Assembly: GCF_049959315.1 (NCBI RefSeq)
Contig: NZ_CP188201.1
Origin: Serratia proteamaculans_D
GTDB taxonomy: Bacteria; Pseudomonadota; Gammaproteobacteria; Enterobacterales; Enterobacteriaceae
Strand: one strand, 5' to 3'
Length of the DNA stretch: 64,000 nt
Numbering within the stretch: the first letter of the stretch is position 1; every line of letters begins with the position of its first letter. The notes beneath the pieces are model-generated. The model was not told the origin of the DNA and made no database searches. It saw nothing but the letters and a program-made list of their open reading frames with translations. The position numbers were made by a program, and so were the translations under genes. This document shows positions 53,864 to 63,322 of the stretch, one piece after another.

Positions 53864-56800
53864 TTGAACGCGGTAAATTTCGCTCGCTGACGTTGGTTAA
53901 CTGGAACGGCTTCTTTGCCCGCACCTTTGATCTCGATGAGTTGGTGACCACGCTGTCCGGCGGTAACGGGGCAGGGAAATCCACCACCATGGCGGCCTTC
54001 GTCACTGCGCTGATCCCCGATTTGACGCTGTTGCACTTTCGTAACACCACTGAAGCCGGTGCCACCAGTGGCTCTCGCGACAAGGGTCTGCACGGTAAAC
54101 TGCGTGCCGGGGTCTGTTATTCGACTCTTGACGTGCTCAACTCGCGCCACCAACGCGTAGTCGTTGGTGTTCGTCTGCAACAGGTCGCCGGCCGTGACCG
54201 CAAGGTCGACATCAAGCCGTTCGTGATCCAGGGCCTGCCGACGGCCGTGCAGCCGACGGAGCTTTTGACCCAAACGGTAGGTGAGCGCCAGGCGCGCGTA
54301 CTGTCGCTGCAGGAACTGAAAGATCGCGTTGAAGAGATGGAAGGGGTGCAGTTCAAGCAGTTTAACTCCATCACCGATTACCACTCATTAATGTTCGATC
54401 TGGGCGTGATCCCGAAACGCCTGCGTTCATCGTCCGATCGCAGCAAGTTCTATCGTCTGATTGAAGCCTCGCTGTACGGCGGCATTTCCAGCGCCATCAC
54501 CCGCTCGCTGCGCGACTACCTGTTGCCGGAAAACAGCGGCGTGCGCAAGGCATTCCAGGATATGGAAGCGGCGCTGCGTGAAAACCGCATGACGCTCGAA
54601 GCGATCCGCGTGACCCAATCCGACCGCGACCTGTTCAAACACCTGATTTCCGAGGCCACCTCTTACGTGGCGGCGGACTACATGCGTCATGCCAATGAGC
54701 GACGCATTCATCTGGACGGGGCACTGGCGCTGCGCAACGATCTGCTGGGCAGTCGCAAACAGTTGGCCGCCGAGCAATTCCGTCATGTTGAAATGGCGCG
54801 TGAACTGGCGGAGCAAAGCGGTGCGGAATCCGATCTGGAAACCGATTATCAGGCCGCCAGCGACCACCTGAATCTGGTACAAACGGCAATGCGTCAGCAG
54901 GAAAAGATCGAGCGTTATGAAGGCGATCTGGAAGAGCTGACCTACCGACTGGAAGAACAGAATGAAGTGGTTGCGGAGGCCAGCGAACAACAGGCCGAAA
55001 ACGAAGCGCGTGCCGAGGCCGCCGAACTGGAAGTGGATGAGCTGAAAAGCCAACTCGCCGACTACCAGCAGGCGCTCGACGTGCAGCAGACCCGTGCCAT
55101 TCAGTATCAACAGGCGTTGCAAGCATTGGAACGTGCGCGTGCGTTGTGCCAACTGCCGGAACTGACCGCCGAAAATGCCGAACACTGGCTGGATACTTTC
55201 CAGGCGCGCGAGCAGGAAGCGACAGAAGCGCTGCTGATGCTTGAGCAAAAGCTGAGCGTGGCCGACGCCGCGCACGGCCAGTTTGAACAGGCTTATCAGC
55301 TGGTGGGTAAAATCGCCGGCCAAGTCAGCCGCAGCGAAGCCTGGCAGTGCGCGCGCGAATTACTGCGCGACTGGCCATCACAGCAACACCTTGCCGAACG
55401 AGTGCAACCCTTGCGTATGCGCCTGAGCGAGCTGGAACAGCGTCTGCGCTCCCAGCAGGATGCCGAGCGTCTGCTGCAGGAATTTTGCAAACGCCATGGT
55501 CAGCAGTATCAGCCGGACGAACTTGATGCCCTGCAACAAGAACTGGAAGAGCGTCTGGAATCGCTGTCGCAGGGCGTTAGCGATGCCGGTGAGCGTCGGA
55601 TGGAAATGCGCCAGGAACTGGAGCAAATTCAGCAACGCATCCGCGAACTGACCACCCGCGCACCTGTCTGGTTGGCGGCGCAGGATGCTCTGAGCCAGCT
55701 CGGTGAGCAAAGCGGTGAAGCGCTTGAAAGCAGCCAGCAGGTGACGGAATACATGCAGCAACTGCTGGAGCGCGAACGTGAAACTACCGTTGAGCGTGAC
55801 GAAGTGGCTGCCGGTAAACGTGCTGTTGAAGCGCAAATTGAACGTCTCAGCCAGCCTGGCGGTGCCGAAGATCAGCGTCTGGTCACGCTGGCCGAACGTT
55901 TTGGTGGCGTGCTGCTGTCCGAAATCTACGACGACGTCACCATCGACGATGCACCGTATTTCTCCGCCTTGTACGGCCCGTCGCGCCACGCCATCGTGGT
56001 GCCGGATCTGTCGCTGGTGCGTGAGATGCTGGAAGGGTTGGAAGACTGCCCGGAAGATCTCTATCTGATCGAAGGGGATCCGCAGTCGTTTGATGACAGC
56101 GTATTCGCCGTCGAAGAACAAGACCGCGCGGTGTTGGTTAAAACGGCCGAACGCCAGTGGCGTTACTCACGCTACCCGGCAGTGCCGTTGTTTGGCCGTG
56201 CCGCACGTGAGAATCGCCTGGAAATATTGCATGCCGAGCGGGAAAAGTTGGCAGAGCGTTATGCCACCCTGTCGTTCGACGTGCAGAAAACCCAGCGTTC
56301 GCACCAGGCCTTCAGCCGTTTTATCGGTAACCATCTGGCGGTAGCCTTTGACGCCGATCCGGAAGCCGAAATCCGTGGCCTCAATACCCGCCGTGGTGAA
56401 ATCGAACGTGCGCTGAATAACCATGAAGCGCAGAACCAGCAGCAGCGTCAGCAGTACGATCAGGCGAAAGAGGGCATTTCTGCACTGAACCGTCTGACAC
56501 CGCTGGTTTCATTGCTAAACGATGAAACCCTGCAGGATCGGGTGGAAGAAATCCGTGAAGAGCTGGAAGAGGCGCAGGATGCCGCGCGTCATATTCAGCA
56601 GCACGGCGTTTCCCTGACCAAGCTGGAGCCGCTGCTGTCGGTGCTGCAGAGCGATCCGCAGCAGCATGAGCAGTTGCAGCAGGATTACACTCAGGCGCAG
56701 AGCGTGCAGCGTCAGGCCAAGCAGCAGGCGTTTGCCCTGATTGAAGTGGTGCAGCGTCGCGCGCACTTCAGCTATACCGACTCTGCCGGCATGCAAAATG

Positions 56801-58308
56801 CCAATAACGATCTGAACGACAAGCTGCGCCAGCGTCTGGAACATGCGGAAGCGGAACGTACCCGTGCCCGTGAGCAACTGCGCCAGTATCAGACCCAGTT
56901 CACCCAGTACAGCCAGGTGTTGGCATCGCTGAAAAGCTCGTATGACGCCAAGCGCGACATGCTCAAAGAGCTGAGCCAGGAACTGGTAGACATCGGTGTG
57001 CAGGCGGATGCCAATGCCGAAGCCCGTGCGCGCACTCGTCGTGATGAATTGCATGCGGCCCTGAGCACCAACCGCGCGCGCCGTAACCAACTGGAAAAAC
57101 AGCTGACCTTCTGCGAAGCGGAAATGGACAGTCTGCAGAAGAAACTGCGCAAGCTGGAGCGCGATTATTATCAACTGCGCGAGCAGGTGGTCACCGCCAA
57201 GGCGGGTTGGTGCGCTGTGATGCGCCTGGTGAAAGACAATGGCGTTGAACGTCGTCTGCACCGCCGCGAACTGGCCTATATGGACGGTGACGAGCTGCGC
57301 TCAATGTCGGATAAGGCGCTCGGTGCGCTGCGTCTGGCGGTGTCGGATAACGAACACCTGCGCGATGTGCTGCGCCTGTCGGAAGATCCCAAGCGTCCGG
57401 AACGCAAGATCCAGTTCTATATTGCGGTCTATCAGCATCTGCGCGAGCGTATTCGTCAGGATATCATCCGTACCGACGATCCGGTTGAAGCCATCGAACA
57501 GATGGAGATCGAACTGGGCCGCCTGACCGAAGAGTTGACCGCGCGTGAACAGAAACTGGCAATCAGTTCCAAGAGCGTAGCGAACATCATTCGCAAAACT
57601 ATTCAGCGTGAACAGAACCGTATTCGCATGCTCAACCAGGGCCTGCAGGCGGTTTCCTTCGGGCAGGTGAAGAGCGTGCGATTGAACGTCAACGTGCGTG
57701 AAGCGCATGCGACGCTGCTGGACGTGCTTTCCGAGCAACAGGAACAGCATCAGGACCTGTTCAACAGCAACCGACTGACCTTCTCGGAAGCCCTGGCCAA
57801 GCTGTATCAGCGTCTGAATCCGCAGATTGACATGGGGCAGCGTACGCCACAGACCATCGGCGAAGAGCTGCTGGATTACCGCAACTACCTGGAGCTGGAA
57901 GTGGAAGTCTTCCGCGGCTCGGACGGTTGGCTGCGTGCGGAGAGTGGCGCGTTGTCTACCGGTGAAGCGATCGGTACCGGGATGTCGATTCTGGTTATGG
58001 TGGTACAGAGCTGGGAAGAAGAGTCGCGCCGCCTGCGTGGTAAAGATATCTCCCCATGCCGGTTGTTGTTCCTCGATGAAGCGGCGCGACTGGATGCCAA
58101 ATCCATCGCTACGCTGTTCGAGCTGTGCGATCGTCTGGAAATGCAGCTGATTATCGCAGCACCGGAAAATATCAGCCCGGAAAAAGGCACGACTTATAAG
58201 CTGGTGCGTAAAGTGTTCCAGAATCATGAACATGTACACGTAGTAGGGCTGCGCGGTTTTGCCAATGAGCCGCCGGTTCTGGGTGTTACCGCGGCAGAAA
58301 CGCCGTAA
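53860..58308 (+). CDS. mukB: Structural maintenance of chromosomes-type protein MukB
   Basis: MukB is the SMC-like ATPase that compacts and organises the chromosome. It has 1482 residues (E. coli 1486). Walker A GGNGAGKS is at 34-41. Two long coiled coils (about 290-650 and 790-1120, rich in Q, E, R and L) flank a hinge (about 660-780), which in E. coli contacts topoisomerase IV. The C-terminal head has the signature LSTGEAIGTGMSIL and Walker B LLFLDEAARLD. It is the last gene of the cmoM-mukFEB operon. Confidence 0.99.
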   Translation: MIERGKFRSLTLVNWNGFFARTFDLDELVTTLSGGNGAGKSTTMAAFVTALIPDLTLLHFRNTTEAGATSGSRDKGLHGKLRAGVCYSTLDVLNSRHQRVVVGVRLQQVAGRDRKVDIKPFVIQGLPTAVQPTELLTQTVGERQARVLSLQELKDRVEEMEGVQFKQFNSITDYHSLMFDLGVIPKRLRSSSDRSKFYRLIEASLYGGISSAITRSLRDYLLPENSGVRKAFQDMEAALRENRMTLEAIRVTQSDRDLFKHLISEATSYVAADYMRHANERRIHLDGALALRNDLLGSRKQLAAEQFRHVEMARELAEQSGAESDLETDYQAASDHLNLVQTAMRQQEKIERYEGDLEELTYRLEEQNEVVAEASEQQAENEARAEAAELEVDELKSQLADYQQALDVQQTRAIQYQQALQALERARALCQLPELTAENAEHWLDTFQAREQEATEALLMLEQKLSVADAAHGQFEQAYQLVGKIAGQVSRSEAWQCARELLRDWPSQQHLAERVQPLRMRLSELEQRLRSQQDAERLLQEFCKRHGQQYQPDELDALQQELEERLESLSQGVSDAGERRMEMRQELEQIQQRIRELTTRAPVWLAAQDALSQLGEQSGEALESSQQVTEYMQQLLERERETTVERDEVAAGKRAVEAQIERLSQPGGAEDQRLVTLAERFGGVLLSEIYDDVTIDDAPYFSALYGPSRHAIVVPDLSLVREMLEGLEDCPEDLYLIEGDPQSFDDSVFAVEEQDRAVLVKTAERQWRYSRYPAVPLFGRAARENRLEILHAEREKLAERYATLSFDVQKTQRSHQAFSRFIGNHLAVAFDADPEAEIRGLNTRRGEIERALNNHEAQNQQQRQQYDQAKEGISALNRLTPLVSLLNDETLQDRVEEIREELEEAQDAARHIQQHGVSLTKLEPLLSVLQSDPQQHEQLQQDYTQAQSVQRQAKQQAFALIEVVQRRAHFSYTDSAGMQNANNDLNDKLRQRLEHAEAERTRAREQLRQYQTQFTQYSQVLASLKSSYDAKRDMLKELSQELVDIGVQADANAEARARTRRDELHAALSTNRARRNQLEKQLTFCEAEMDSLQKKLRKLERDYYQLREQVVTAKAGWCAVMRLVKDNGVERRLHRRELAYMDGDELRSMSDKALGALRLAVSDNEHLRDVLRLSEDPKRPERKIQFYIAVYQHLRERIRQDIIRTDDPVEAIEQMEIELGRLTEELTAREQKLAISSKSVANIIRKTIQREQNRIRMLNQGLQAVSFGQVKSVRLNVNVREAHATLLDVLSEQQEQHQDLFNSNRLTFSEALAKLYQRLNPQIDMGQRTPQTIGEELLDYRNYLELEVEVFRGSDGWLRAESGALSTGEAIGTGMSILVMVVQSWEEESRRLRGKDISPCRLLFLDEAARLDAKSIATLFELCDRLEMQLIIAAPENISPEKGTTYKLVRKVFQNHEHVHVVGLRGFANEPPVLGVTAAETP

Positions 58309-58335
58309 ACGCAAAAAAAGCCCGCTAATAATCTG

Positions 58336-58366
58336 AAAATAGCCGCCCTGGGGTGGCTATTTTTTT
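58336..58366 (+). terminator. muk operon terminator
   Basis: AAAATAGCC (58336-58344) pairs with GGCTATTTT (58355-58363), with further G-C pairs inside, and the T-run extends to 58366. It lies 28 bp past mukB and is a strong intrinsic terminator. Confidence 0.85.
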
Positions 58367-58533
58367 GTGTGGGAGGATGATAGTCCTGCTTTTTTCTGCG
58401 CTGAAAACCGAGTAGCCTAATGAAATAACAGTTATTCATAGGCACCCAAAGGGCAAAATGGCTTTTCTGTTCGTATACTGAAACTAATAAGTTGTCTTGG
58501 TTATATTTTTTGTGAGCATACAGGGGGCAATGG

Positions 58534-60375
58534 ATGTTGCTTAGAAATGGAAACACTGTACGGCGGCTGGCGTTAAGTTGCGCAATCGCATGTGGTCTTG
58601 CGTCGTCTTTACCCGTATGGGCAACCGTTCCTGCGTTTCCGGTAGCGTCATCCGGCATGTCAGTGGCGCAAAGCCGTTCGGAAATAATGGCGGCATTACC
58701 GAAAGGTATCACACCCTATTATCTTTCGACGCTGGCTCCTTTATATGCAGCGAACCGGATGCAATTGATGTGGCAGGACCACGAAGCGGTCCAGCAATTC
58801 CAGCAGCAACTGGCCGAGTTGGCGATGTCTGGCGTACAGCCGCAGTTTACCCAATGGGTGAAGCTGTTGACCAACCCGGCGATTACCGACGTGGCGCGCG
58901 ATGTGGTGCTGTCTGATGCGATGCTGGGCTATTTGCAGTTCGTTTCGTCCATCGGTGCCAACGGTAATAATTGGCTCTACAGCAATATTCCCTACAAACT
59001 CGGTCTGCCGCCCAATACGGTGATTAACCAATGGCAGCTGGCGGTGCGTCAGGGGAAAACTCTGGCTTATGTCAATACGCTGGCGCCACAGCACCCGCAA
59101 TACGCCAAGATGCATCAGGCCCTGCGAGATATGCTGGCCGATGGTCGTCCGTGGCCGCAAATGGCCAATGGCCCAAGCCTGCGTCCCGATCAACTGAGCG
59201 ATGATATCCCAGCCTTGCGTGAGATCCTGGCGCGTAACGGCATGCTGACGCCTTCTACGGCACCGGTGGAAGCGCAGGATCCCCCTGCGGTATTGACCGG
59301 TTCGCGTAATGAGCCTGACGATGGCGGCCTGTCGGTCGATGAAGAAAAAAGCCGTGACAGCCAGAGTGCTGTTGTCAGCCCGGCCGCCGCTCCAGTGAAA
59401 GATCTGGTCCCAACGCCGCAATCGCCTTTTTCGCAGCAACAGGAAAGCCCGGTTACCGTCACCGATAATCGCTATACCCCCGATCTGGTCGAAGGCGTTA
59501 AGCGCTTCCAGAAATGGCAGGGGCTGAGTGCTGACGGCGTCATTGGCGTTCGCACTCGCGAATGGCTTAACGTAACGCCGCAAATGCGCGCCTCTCTGTT
59601 GGCGTTGAATATCCAGCGTTTACGGATACTCCCCGGCCATGTCGATACCGGTATTATGGTTAACATTCCCAACTACTCATTGACCTACTATCAGAACGGC
59701 AATGAAGTGCTTTCCTCGCGGGTGATTGTCGGGCGGCCGAGCCGCAAGACGCCGCTGATGAGCAGCGCATTGAATAATGTGGTGGTGAACCCGCCGTGGA
59801 ACGTACCTACTACGTTGGTGCGTGAAGATATCGTGCCGAAGGCGATGCGTGACGGCAGCTACTTCCAGAAGCATGGTTATACCGTGCTTTCGGGTTGGAG
59901 CAACGATGCCGAAGTGATTAACCCGGCAATGATCGACTGGAGTATGATTTCGCCTCGTAATTTCCCGTATCGGATCCGTCAGGCTCCGGGAGCGACCAAC
60001 TCACTGGGGCGTTTTAAATTCAACATGCCGAGTTCGGACGCTATCTATCTGCATGATACGCCCAACCATAATCTGTTCCAGAAAGACATTCGTGCTTTAA
60101 GCTCCGGCTGTGTTCGGGTCAACAAGGCTTCGGATTTGGCGAACATGCTGCTGCAGGATGCCGGCTGGAACAACACCCGTGTTTCTTCCACCCTGAAACA
60201 GGGGAATACCACCTTCGTAAATATCCGCCAGCATATTCCGGTTAAATTGTATTATTTAACCGCCTGGGTCTCTGATGATGGAAAGCCACAATTCCGCACA
60301 GATATTTACAATTATGATGACACGGTGAGATCGGGCGCACAAATTTTGGCTCAGGCTGAAAAATTAATGCAATAA
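58534..60375 (+). CDS. ldtD: L,D-transpeptidase LdtD (YcbB)
   Basis: LdtD makes 3-3 mDAP-mDAP crosslinks in peptidoglycan and can confer beta-lactam tolerance. It has 613 residues (E. coli 615). The start ATG 58534 has GGGGG 6 nt upstream. A signal peptide (RLALSCAIACGLASSLPVWA) is followed by the scaffold domain, a peptidoglycan-binding domain (DLVEGVKRFQKWQGLSADGVIG) and the YkuD catalytic domain with HDTPNHNLF and the nucleophilic cysteine in SSGCVRVNKASDL. It lies next to mepK, whose product cleaves the same crosslinks. Confidence 0.97.
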   Translation: MLLRNGNTVRRLALSCAIACGLASSLPVWATVPAFPVASSGMSVAQSRSEIMAALPKGITPYYLSTLAPLYAANRMQLMWQDHEAVQQFQQQLAELAMSGVQPQFTQWVKLLTNPAITDVARDVVLSDAMLGYLQFVSSIGANGNNWLYSNIPYKLGLPPNTVINQWQLAVRQGKTLAYVNTLAPQHPQYAKMHQALRDMLADGRPWPQMANGPSLRPDQLSDDIPALREILARNGMLTPSTAPVEAQDPPAVLTGSRNEPDDGGLSVDEEKSRDSQSAVVSPAAAPVKDLVPTPQSPFSQQQESPVTVTDNRYTPDLVEGVKRFQKWQGLSADGVIGVRTREWLNVTPQMRASLLALNIQRLRILPGHVDTGIMVNIPNYSLTYYQNGNEVLSSRVIVGRPSRKTPLMSSALNNVVVNPPWNVPTTLVREDIVPKAMRDGSYFQKHGYTVLSGWSNDAEVINPAMIDWSMISPRNFPYRIRQAPGATNSLGRFKFNMPSSDAIYLHDTPNHNLFQKDIRALSSGCVRVNKASDLANMLLQDAGWNNTRVSSTLKQGNTTFVNIRQHIPVKLYYLTAWVSDDGKPQFRTDIYNYDDTVRSGAQILAQAEKLMQ

Positions 60376-60420
60376 ATGCAGTAATTATAAATAAATAACG
60401 GTCAGAATATCGGGCCATGT

Positions 60421-60449
60421 TGCAGGCACTCATTGCGTGAGTGCCTGCA
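60421..60449 (+). other. Strong hairpin between ldtD and mepK
   Basis: TGCAGGCACTCA-TTGCG-TGAGTGCCTGCA is a perfect 12-bp stem with a 5-nt loop. No T-run follows, so it is more likely an mRNA-end or processing element, or a Rho-assisted terminator. The rest of the gap holds no gene. Confidence 0.65.
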
Positions 60450-60556
60450 AACCGCGGGACATCACGGGTTGACTCAGCCAGTGTGGGCGGTTATGGTTCG
60501 GGCAGTGCGCTGTTTTGTGCATATATTTTGATATTCTTGCCGGGTTTAACAGAAAC

Positions 60557-61105
60557 ATGGACAAAATTGATCATCATCGCCGTAAATGGCTGGCGTTAGG
60601 TAGCGCCGCCGTGGGCATAGCGCTGCTCCCAGGGCAAGCCTTTGCCAGCCTTTCTACTTCACGCCCGCGTATTCTGGTTGTAAATAATATGCATACGGGC
60701 GAATCGCTTAAAGCCGAATTCTTCGACGGCAAGGGATATAATAAAGACGAATTAGTCCGTCTTAATCATCTCTTCCGTGATTATCGAGCCAATAAGGTCA
60801 AGTCGATTGATCCTCGTCTGTTCGATCATCTCTATCGTCTGCAAGGCCTATTGGGCACCAACAAGCCGGTGCAGTTGGTTTCAGGTTATCGCTCCCTGGA
60901 CACCAACAATGAGCTGCGTGAACGCAGTCGCGGTGTGGCCAAGCATAGCTACCACACCAAAGGCCAGGCGATGGACTTCCATATCGAAGGCATCCAACTG
61001 AGTAATATCCGTAAAGCGGCGTTAAAAATGAGCGCCGGTGGTGTAGGATATTACCCACGTAGCAACTTCGTACACATCGATACCGGCCCGGTGCGGACCT
61101 GGTAA
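60557..61105 (+). CDS. mepK: Murein endopeptidase MepK (YcbK), Tat-exported
   Basis: MepK is an L,D-endopeptidase cleaving 3-3 crosslinks during cell-wall growth. From ATG 60557 it is 182 residues, the E. coli length; the frame from 60515 is not supported. A twin-arginine signal RRKWLALGSAAVGIALLPG begins at residue 7. The M15-type metallopeptidase motifs SGYRSLDTNN, HTKGQAMDFHIEG (zinc ligands) and NFVHIDTGP are intact. It is adjacent to ldtD, which makes the bonds it cuts. Confidence 0.96.
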   Translation: MDKIDHHRRKWLALGSAAVGIALLPGQAFASLSTSRPRILVVNNMHTGESLKAEFFDGKGYNKDELVRLNHLFRDYRANKVKSIDPRLFDHLYRLQGLLGTNKPVQLVSGYRSLDTNNELRERSRGVAKHSYHTKGQAMDFHIEGIQLSNIRKAALKMSAGGVGYYPRSNFVHIDTGPVRTW

Positions 61106-61171
61106 TCGCTGTGCACCACAAGTGAGTCGCGCCAGCCCGGCAGGGTATGGCGCCGTTGTCGTTGGAGCCTT

Positions 61172-61819
61172 ATGAAATACCACATTATTCCCGTTACCGC
61201 TTTTAGTCAGAATTGCAGCCTGATCTGGTGTGAGAGCACCCAGCAGGCGGCTTTGGTCGATCCCGGCGGTGAACCTGAAAAACTGAAGGCCGAAATAGCC
61301 AGGCAGGGCGTAACTGTTACGCAGATCCTGCTGACGCATGGTCATCTCGATCACGTTGGCGCGGCCACTGAGCTGGCTGAGCATTACCAGGTGCCGATCT
61401 ACGGCCCGGATAAGAGAGATGCTTTTTGGCTGGACGGGTTGCCTGCGCAGAGCCGCATGTTTGGGCTGGAAGAGTGCGCACCGCTGACGCCTACCCGGTG
61501 GCTGGAAGAAGGGGATAGCGTGCAGGTGGGCGAGATGACGCTCAAGGTGCTGCATTGCCCTGGCCATACTCCTGGCCATATCGTGTTTATTAATGATCAG
61601 GCGCGATTGGCGCTGGTGGGCGACGTGCTGTTTAACGGCGGCGTTGGGCGCAGTGATTTCCCACAAGGCGATCACCAGGCGTTGATCAACTCGATCCGCA
61701 CCAAACTATTGCCGCAGGGTGATGACATGGCGTTTATTCCAGGTCATGGGCCAATGTCGACCTTCGGTCAAGAGCGTGAAACCAATCCGTTCCTGCGTGA
61801 AGAGCCGGCCATCTGGTAG
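61172..61819 (+). CDS. gloC: Hydroxyacylglutathione hydrolase GloC (YcbL, type II glyoxalase)
   Basis: GloC is a metallo-beta-lactamase-fold thioesterase that hydrolyses S-lactoylglutathione in methylglyoxal detoxification. It has 215 residues, as in E. coli. The metal motif LTHGHLDHVGA (HxHxDH), the later CPGHTPGHIVF and LVGDVLFNGGVGRSD, and the C-terminal PGHGPMSTFGQE are intact. GGAG precedes the ATG. It follows mepK by 66 bp and is probably in the same transcript. Confidence 0.97.
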   Translation: MKYHIIPVTAFSQNCSLIWCESTQQAALVDPGGEPEKLKAEIARQGVTVTQILLTHGHLDHVGAATELAEHYQVPIYGPDKRDAFWLDGLPAQSRMFGLEECAPLTPTRWLEEGDSVQVGEMTLKVLHCPGHTPGHIVFINDQARLALVGDVLFNGGVGRSDFPQGDHQALINSIRTKLLPQGDDMAFIPGHGPMSTFGQERETNPFLREEPAIW

Positions 61820-61841
61820 GTTATTTCCGGCAGAAATAACT

Positions 61842-61867
61842 AAGGGGCGCTTTGAGCGCCCCTTTTG
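61842..61867. terminator. Convergent terminator between gloC and aspC
   Basis: AAGGGGCGC (61842-61850) pairs with GCGCCCCTT (61856-61864) and is followed by TT. A smaller stem TTATTTC-CGGCA-GAAATAA (61821-61839) precedes it. It serves gloC (+) and probably aspC (-). Confidence 0.8.
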
Positions 61868-61887
61868 CTATGTGTCATGCGACGGTT

Positions 61888-63078
61888 TTACAGCACGGCG
61901 ACGATGGCTTCGCACAGCGGCGCCATATTGTCCGGTGTCATGCCGGCAACGTTAACGCGACCGGAGTTAACGGCGTAGACGCCAAACTCGTCACGCAGAC
62001 GCAGCACCTGTTCTTTGGTCAGCCCGCTGAACGAGAACATGCCGTTCTGATTGATGATAAAGCTGAAGTCCTGCTCAGCGCCTTTCTCCTGCAGGGTATT
62101 CACGAACAGCTGACGCATACGATGAATGCGTTGACGCATGTCGGTCAGCTCCTGCTCCCACAGCGCACGTAACGCATCGTCGCCCAGGATGGTTGCCACA
62201 ATGGCAGCACCGTGTGACGGTGGGTTAGAGTAGTTGGCGCGGATGGCGGCTTTCACCTGGCTGAAGGCGCGGTCGGCGGTTTCTGCGTCAGCAGCAACGA
62301 TGGTACAGGCACCTACGCGTTCGTTGTAAAGACCGAAGTTCTTCGAGTAAGAACTGGCGACGATCAGCTCCTGATGCTTGGCGGCAAAAATACGCAGGCC
62401 CTGGGCATCTTCTTCCAGACCATTGGCAAAGCCCTGGTACGCGAAGTCGAACAGCGGCAACCAGCCGTTAGCCACAGACAGCTCGGCCAACTGGGCCCAC
62501 TGCTCTGGCGTTGGGTCGATGCCGGTTGGGTTATGGCAGCAGCCGTGGAACAGCACCACATCGCCGGCCTGAGCCTGTTTCAGGCTGTTTAGCAGACCAT
62601 CGAAGTCCAGCGCATGATTGGCTGCATCGTAGTAGGCGTATTCCAACACTTCCAGCCCGACCGCACCAAACACGTTGTTGTGGTTCGGCCAGCTTGGGTT
62701 GCTGATCCAGATGCGTTTTGCGCTGGTCTGGTTGGCGATGAAGTCAGCTGCTACACGCAGGCCGCCGGTGCCACCAGGAGTTTGTGCGGTACGCGCACGC
62801 TTGTCGGCAATGATTGGGCTTTGTTTGCCGAACAGCAGCTCTTGCGTGCAGTTGGCGAACGCCGGAATACCTTCAATGCCGAGATAGTTTTTGGTGGTCT
62901 CATTTTCCAGCAGATACTGTTCAGCTTTTTTAACGCTGGTCAGCACCGGAGTTTTACCGGTTTCATCTTTATAAACGCCAATCCCCAGGTTGATTTTGTT
63001 AGGGCGGGCGTCAGCGCGGAAAATGTCGGTCAGACCCAGGATCGGATCGGCAGGTGCAGCAGTGATTTTTTCAAACAT
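61888..63078 (-). CDS. aspC: Aspartate aminotransferase AspC
   Basis: AspC is the PLP enzyme interconverting oxaloacetate/glutamate and aspartate/2-oxoglutarate; it also acts on aromatic amino acids. From ATG (complement 63076-63078) it is 396 residues, the E. coli length; an upstream start adding five residues is not supported. The PLP lysine is in SSYSKNFGLYNERVG. The segments FHGCCHNPTGIDP and ANYSNPPSHGA, with the carboxylate-binding arginine in SGRVNVAG, are intact. It lies downstream of ompF, as in E. coli. Confidence 0.98.
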   Translation of the reverse strand: MFEKITAAPADPILGLTDIFRADARPNKINLGIGVYKDETGKTPVLTSVKKAEQYLLENETTKNYLGIEGIPAFANCTQELLFGKQSPIIADKRARTAQTPGGTGGLRVAADFIANQTSAKRIWISNPSWPNHNNVFGAVGLEVLEYAYYDAANHALDFDGLLNSLKQAQAGDVVLFHGCCHNPTGIDPTPEQWAQLAELSVANGWLPLFDFAYQGFANGLEEDAQGLRIFAAKHQELIVASSYSKNFGLYNERVGACTIVAADAETADRAFSQVKAAIRANYSNPPSHGAAIVATILGDDALRALWEQELTDMRQRIHRMRQLFVNTLQEKGAEQDFSFIINQNGMFSFSGLTKEQVLRLRDEFGVYAVNSGRVNVAGMTPDNMAPLCEAIVAVL

Positions 63079-63258
63079 GTCAGGTGCTTCCATGGCTCGG
63101 AGTTAAGCAGACAGAAGCATCAGGGTAGCGCCAGTTATGCCCTTTGCCAACCGTTTGCGAGAAAAACACCTCGATCTTGTGAAGGACGCATATTCAGCAT
63201 AAAAAATGAGGGGGAAGGGGGATTTGGCAGGATAAAAATTTAGGGGGACGCAAAAACA

Positions 63259-63282
63259 AAAACAGGGCCGAAGCCCTGTTTT
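63259..63282 (-). terminator. ompF intrinsic terminator
   Basis: On the minus strand AAAACAGGGC-TTCG-GCCCTGTTTT (63282-63259) is followed by TGTTTTTG. This is a 10-bp stem with a UUCG tetraloop, a strong terminator. A second palindrome CGGCGGTT-AACCGCCG (63293-63308) lies between it and the ompF stop. Confidence 0.9.
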
Positions 63283-63322
63283 TTAACTTGTCCGGCGGTT
63301 AACCGCCGTTAAGTGTGACAAC

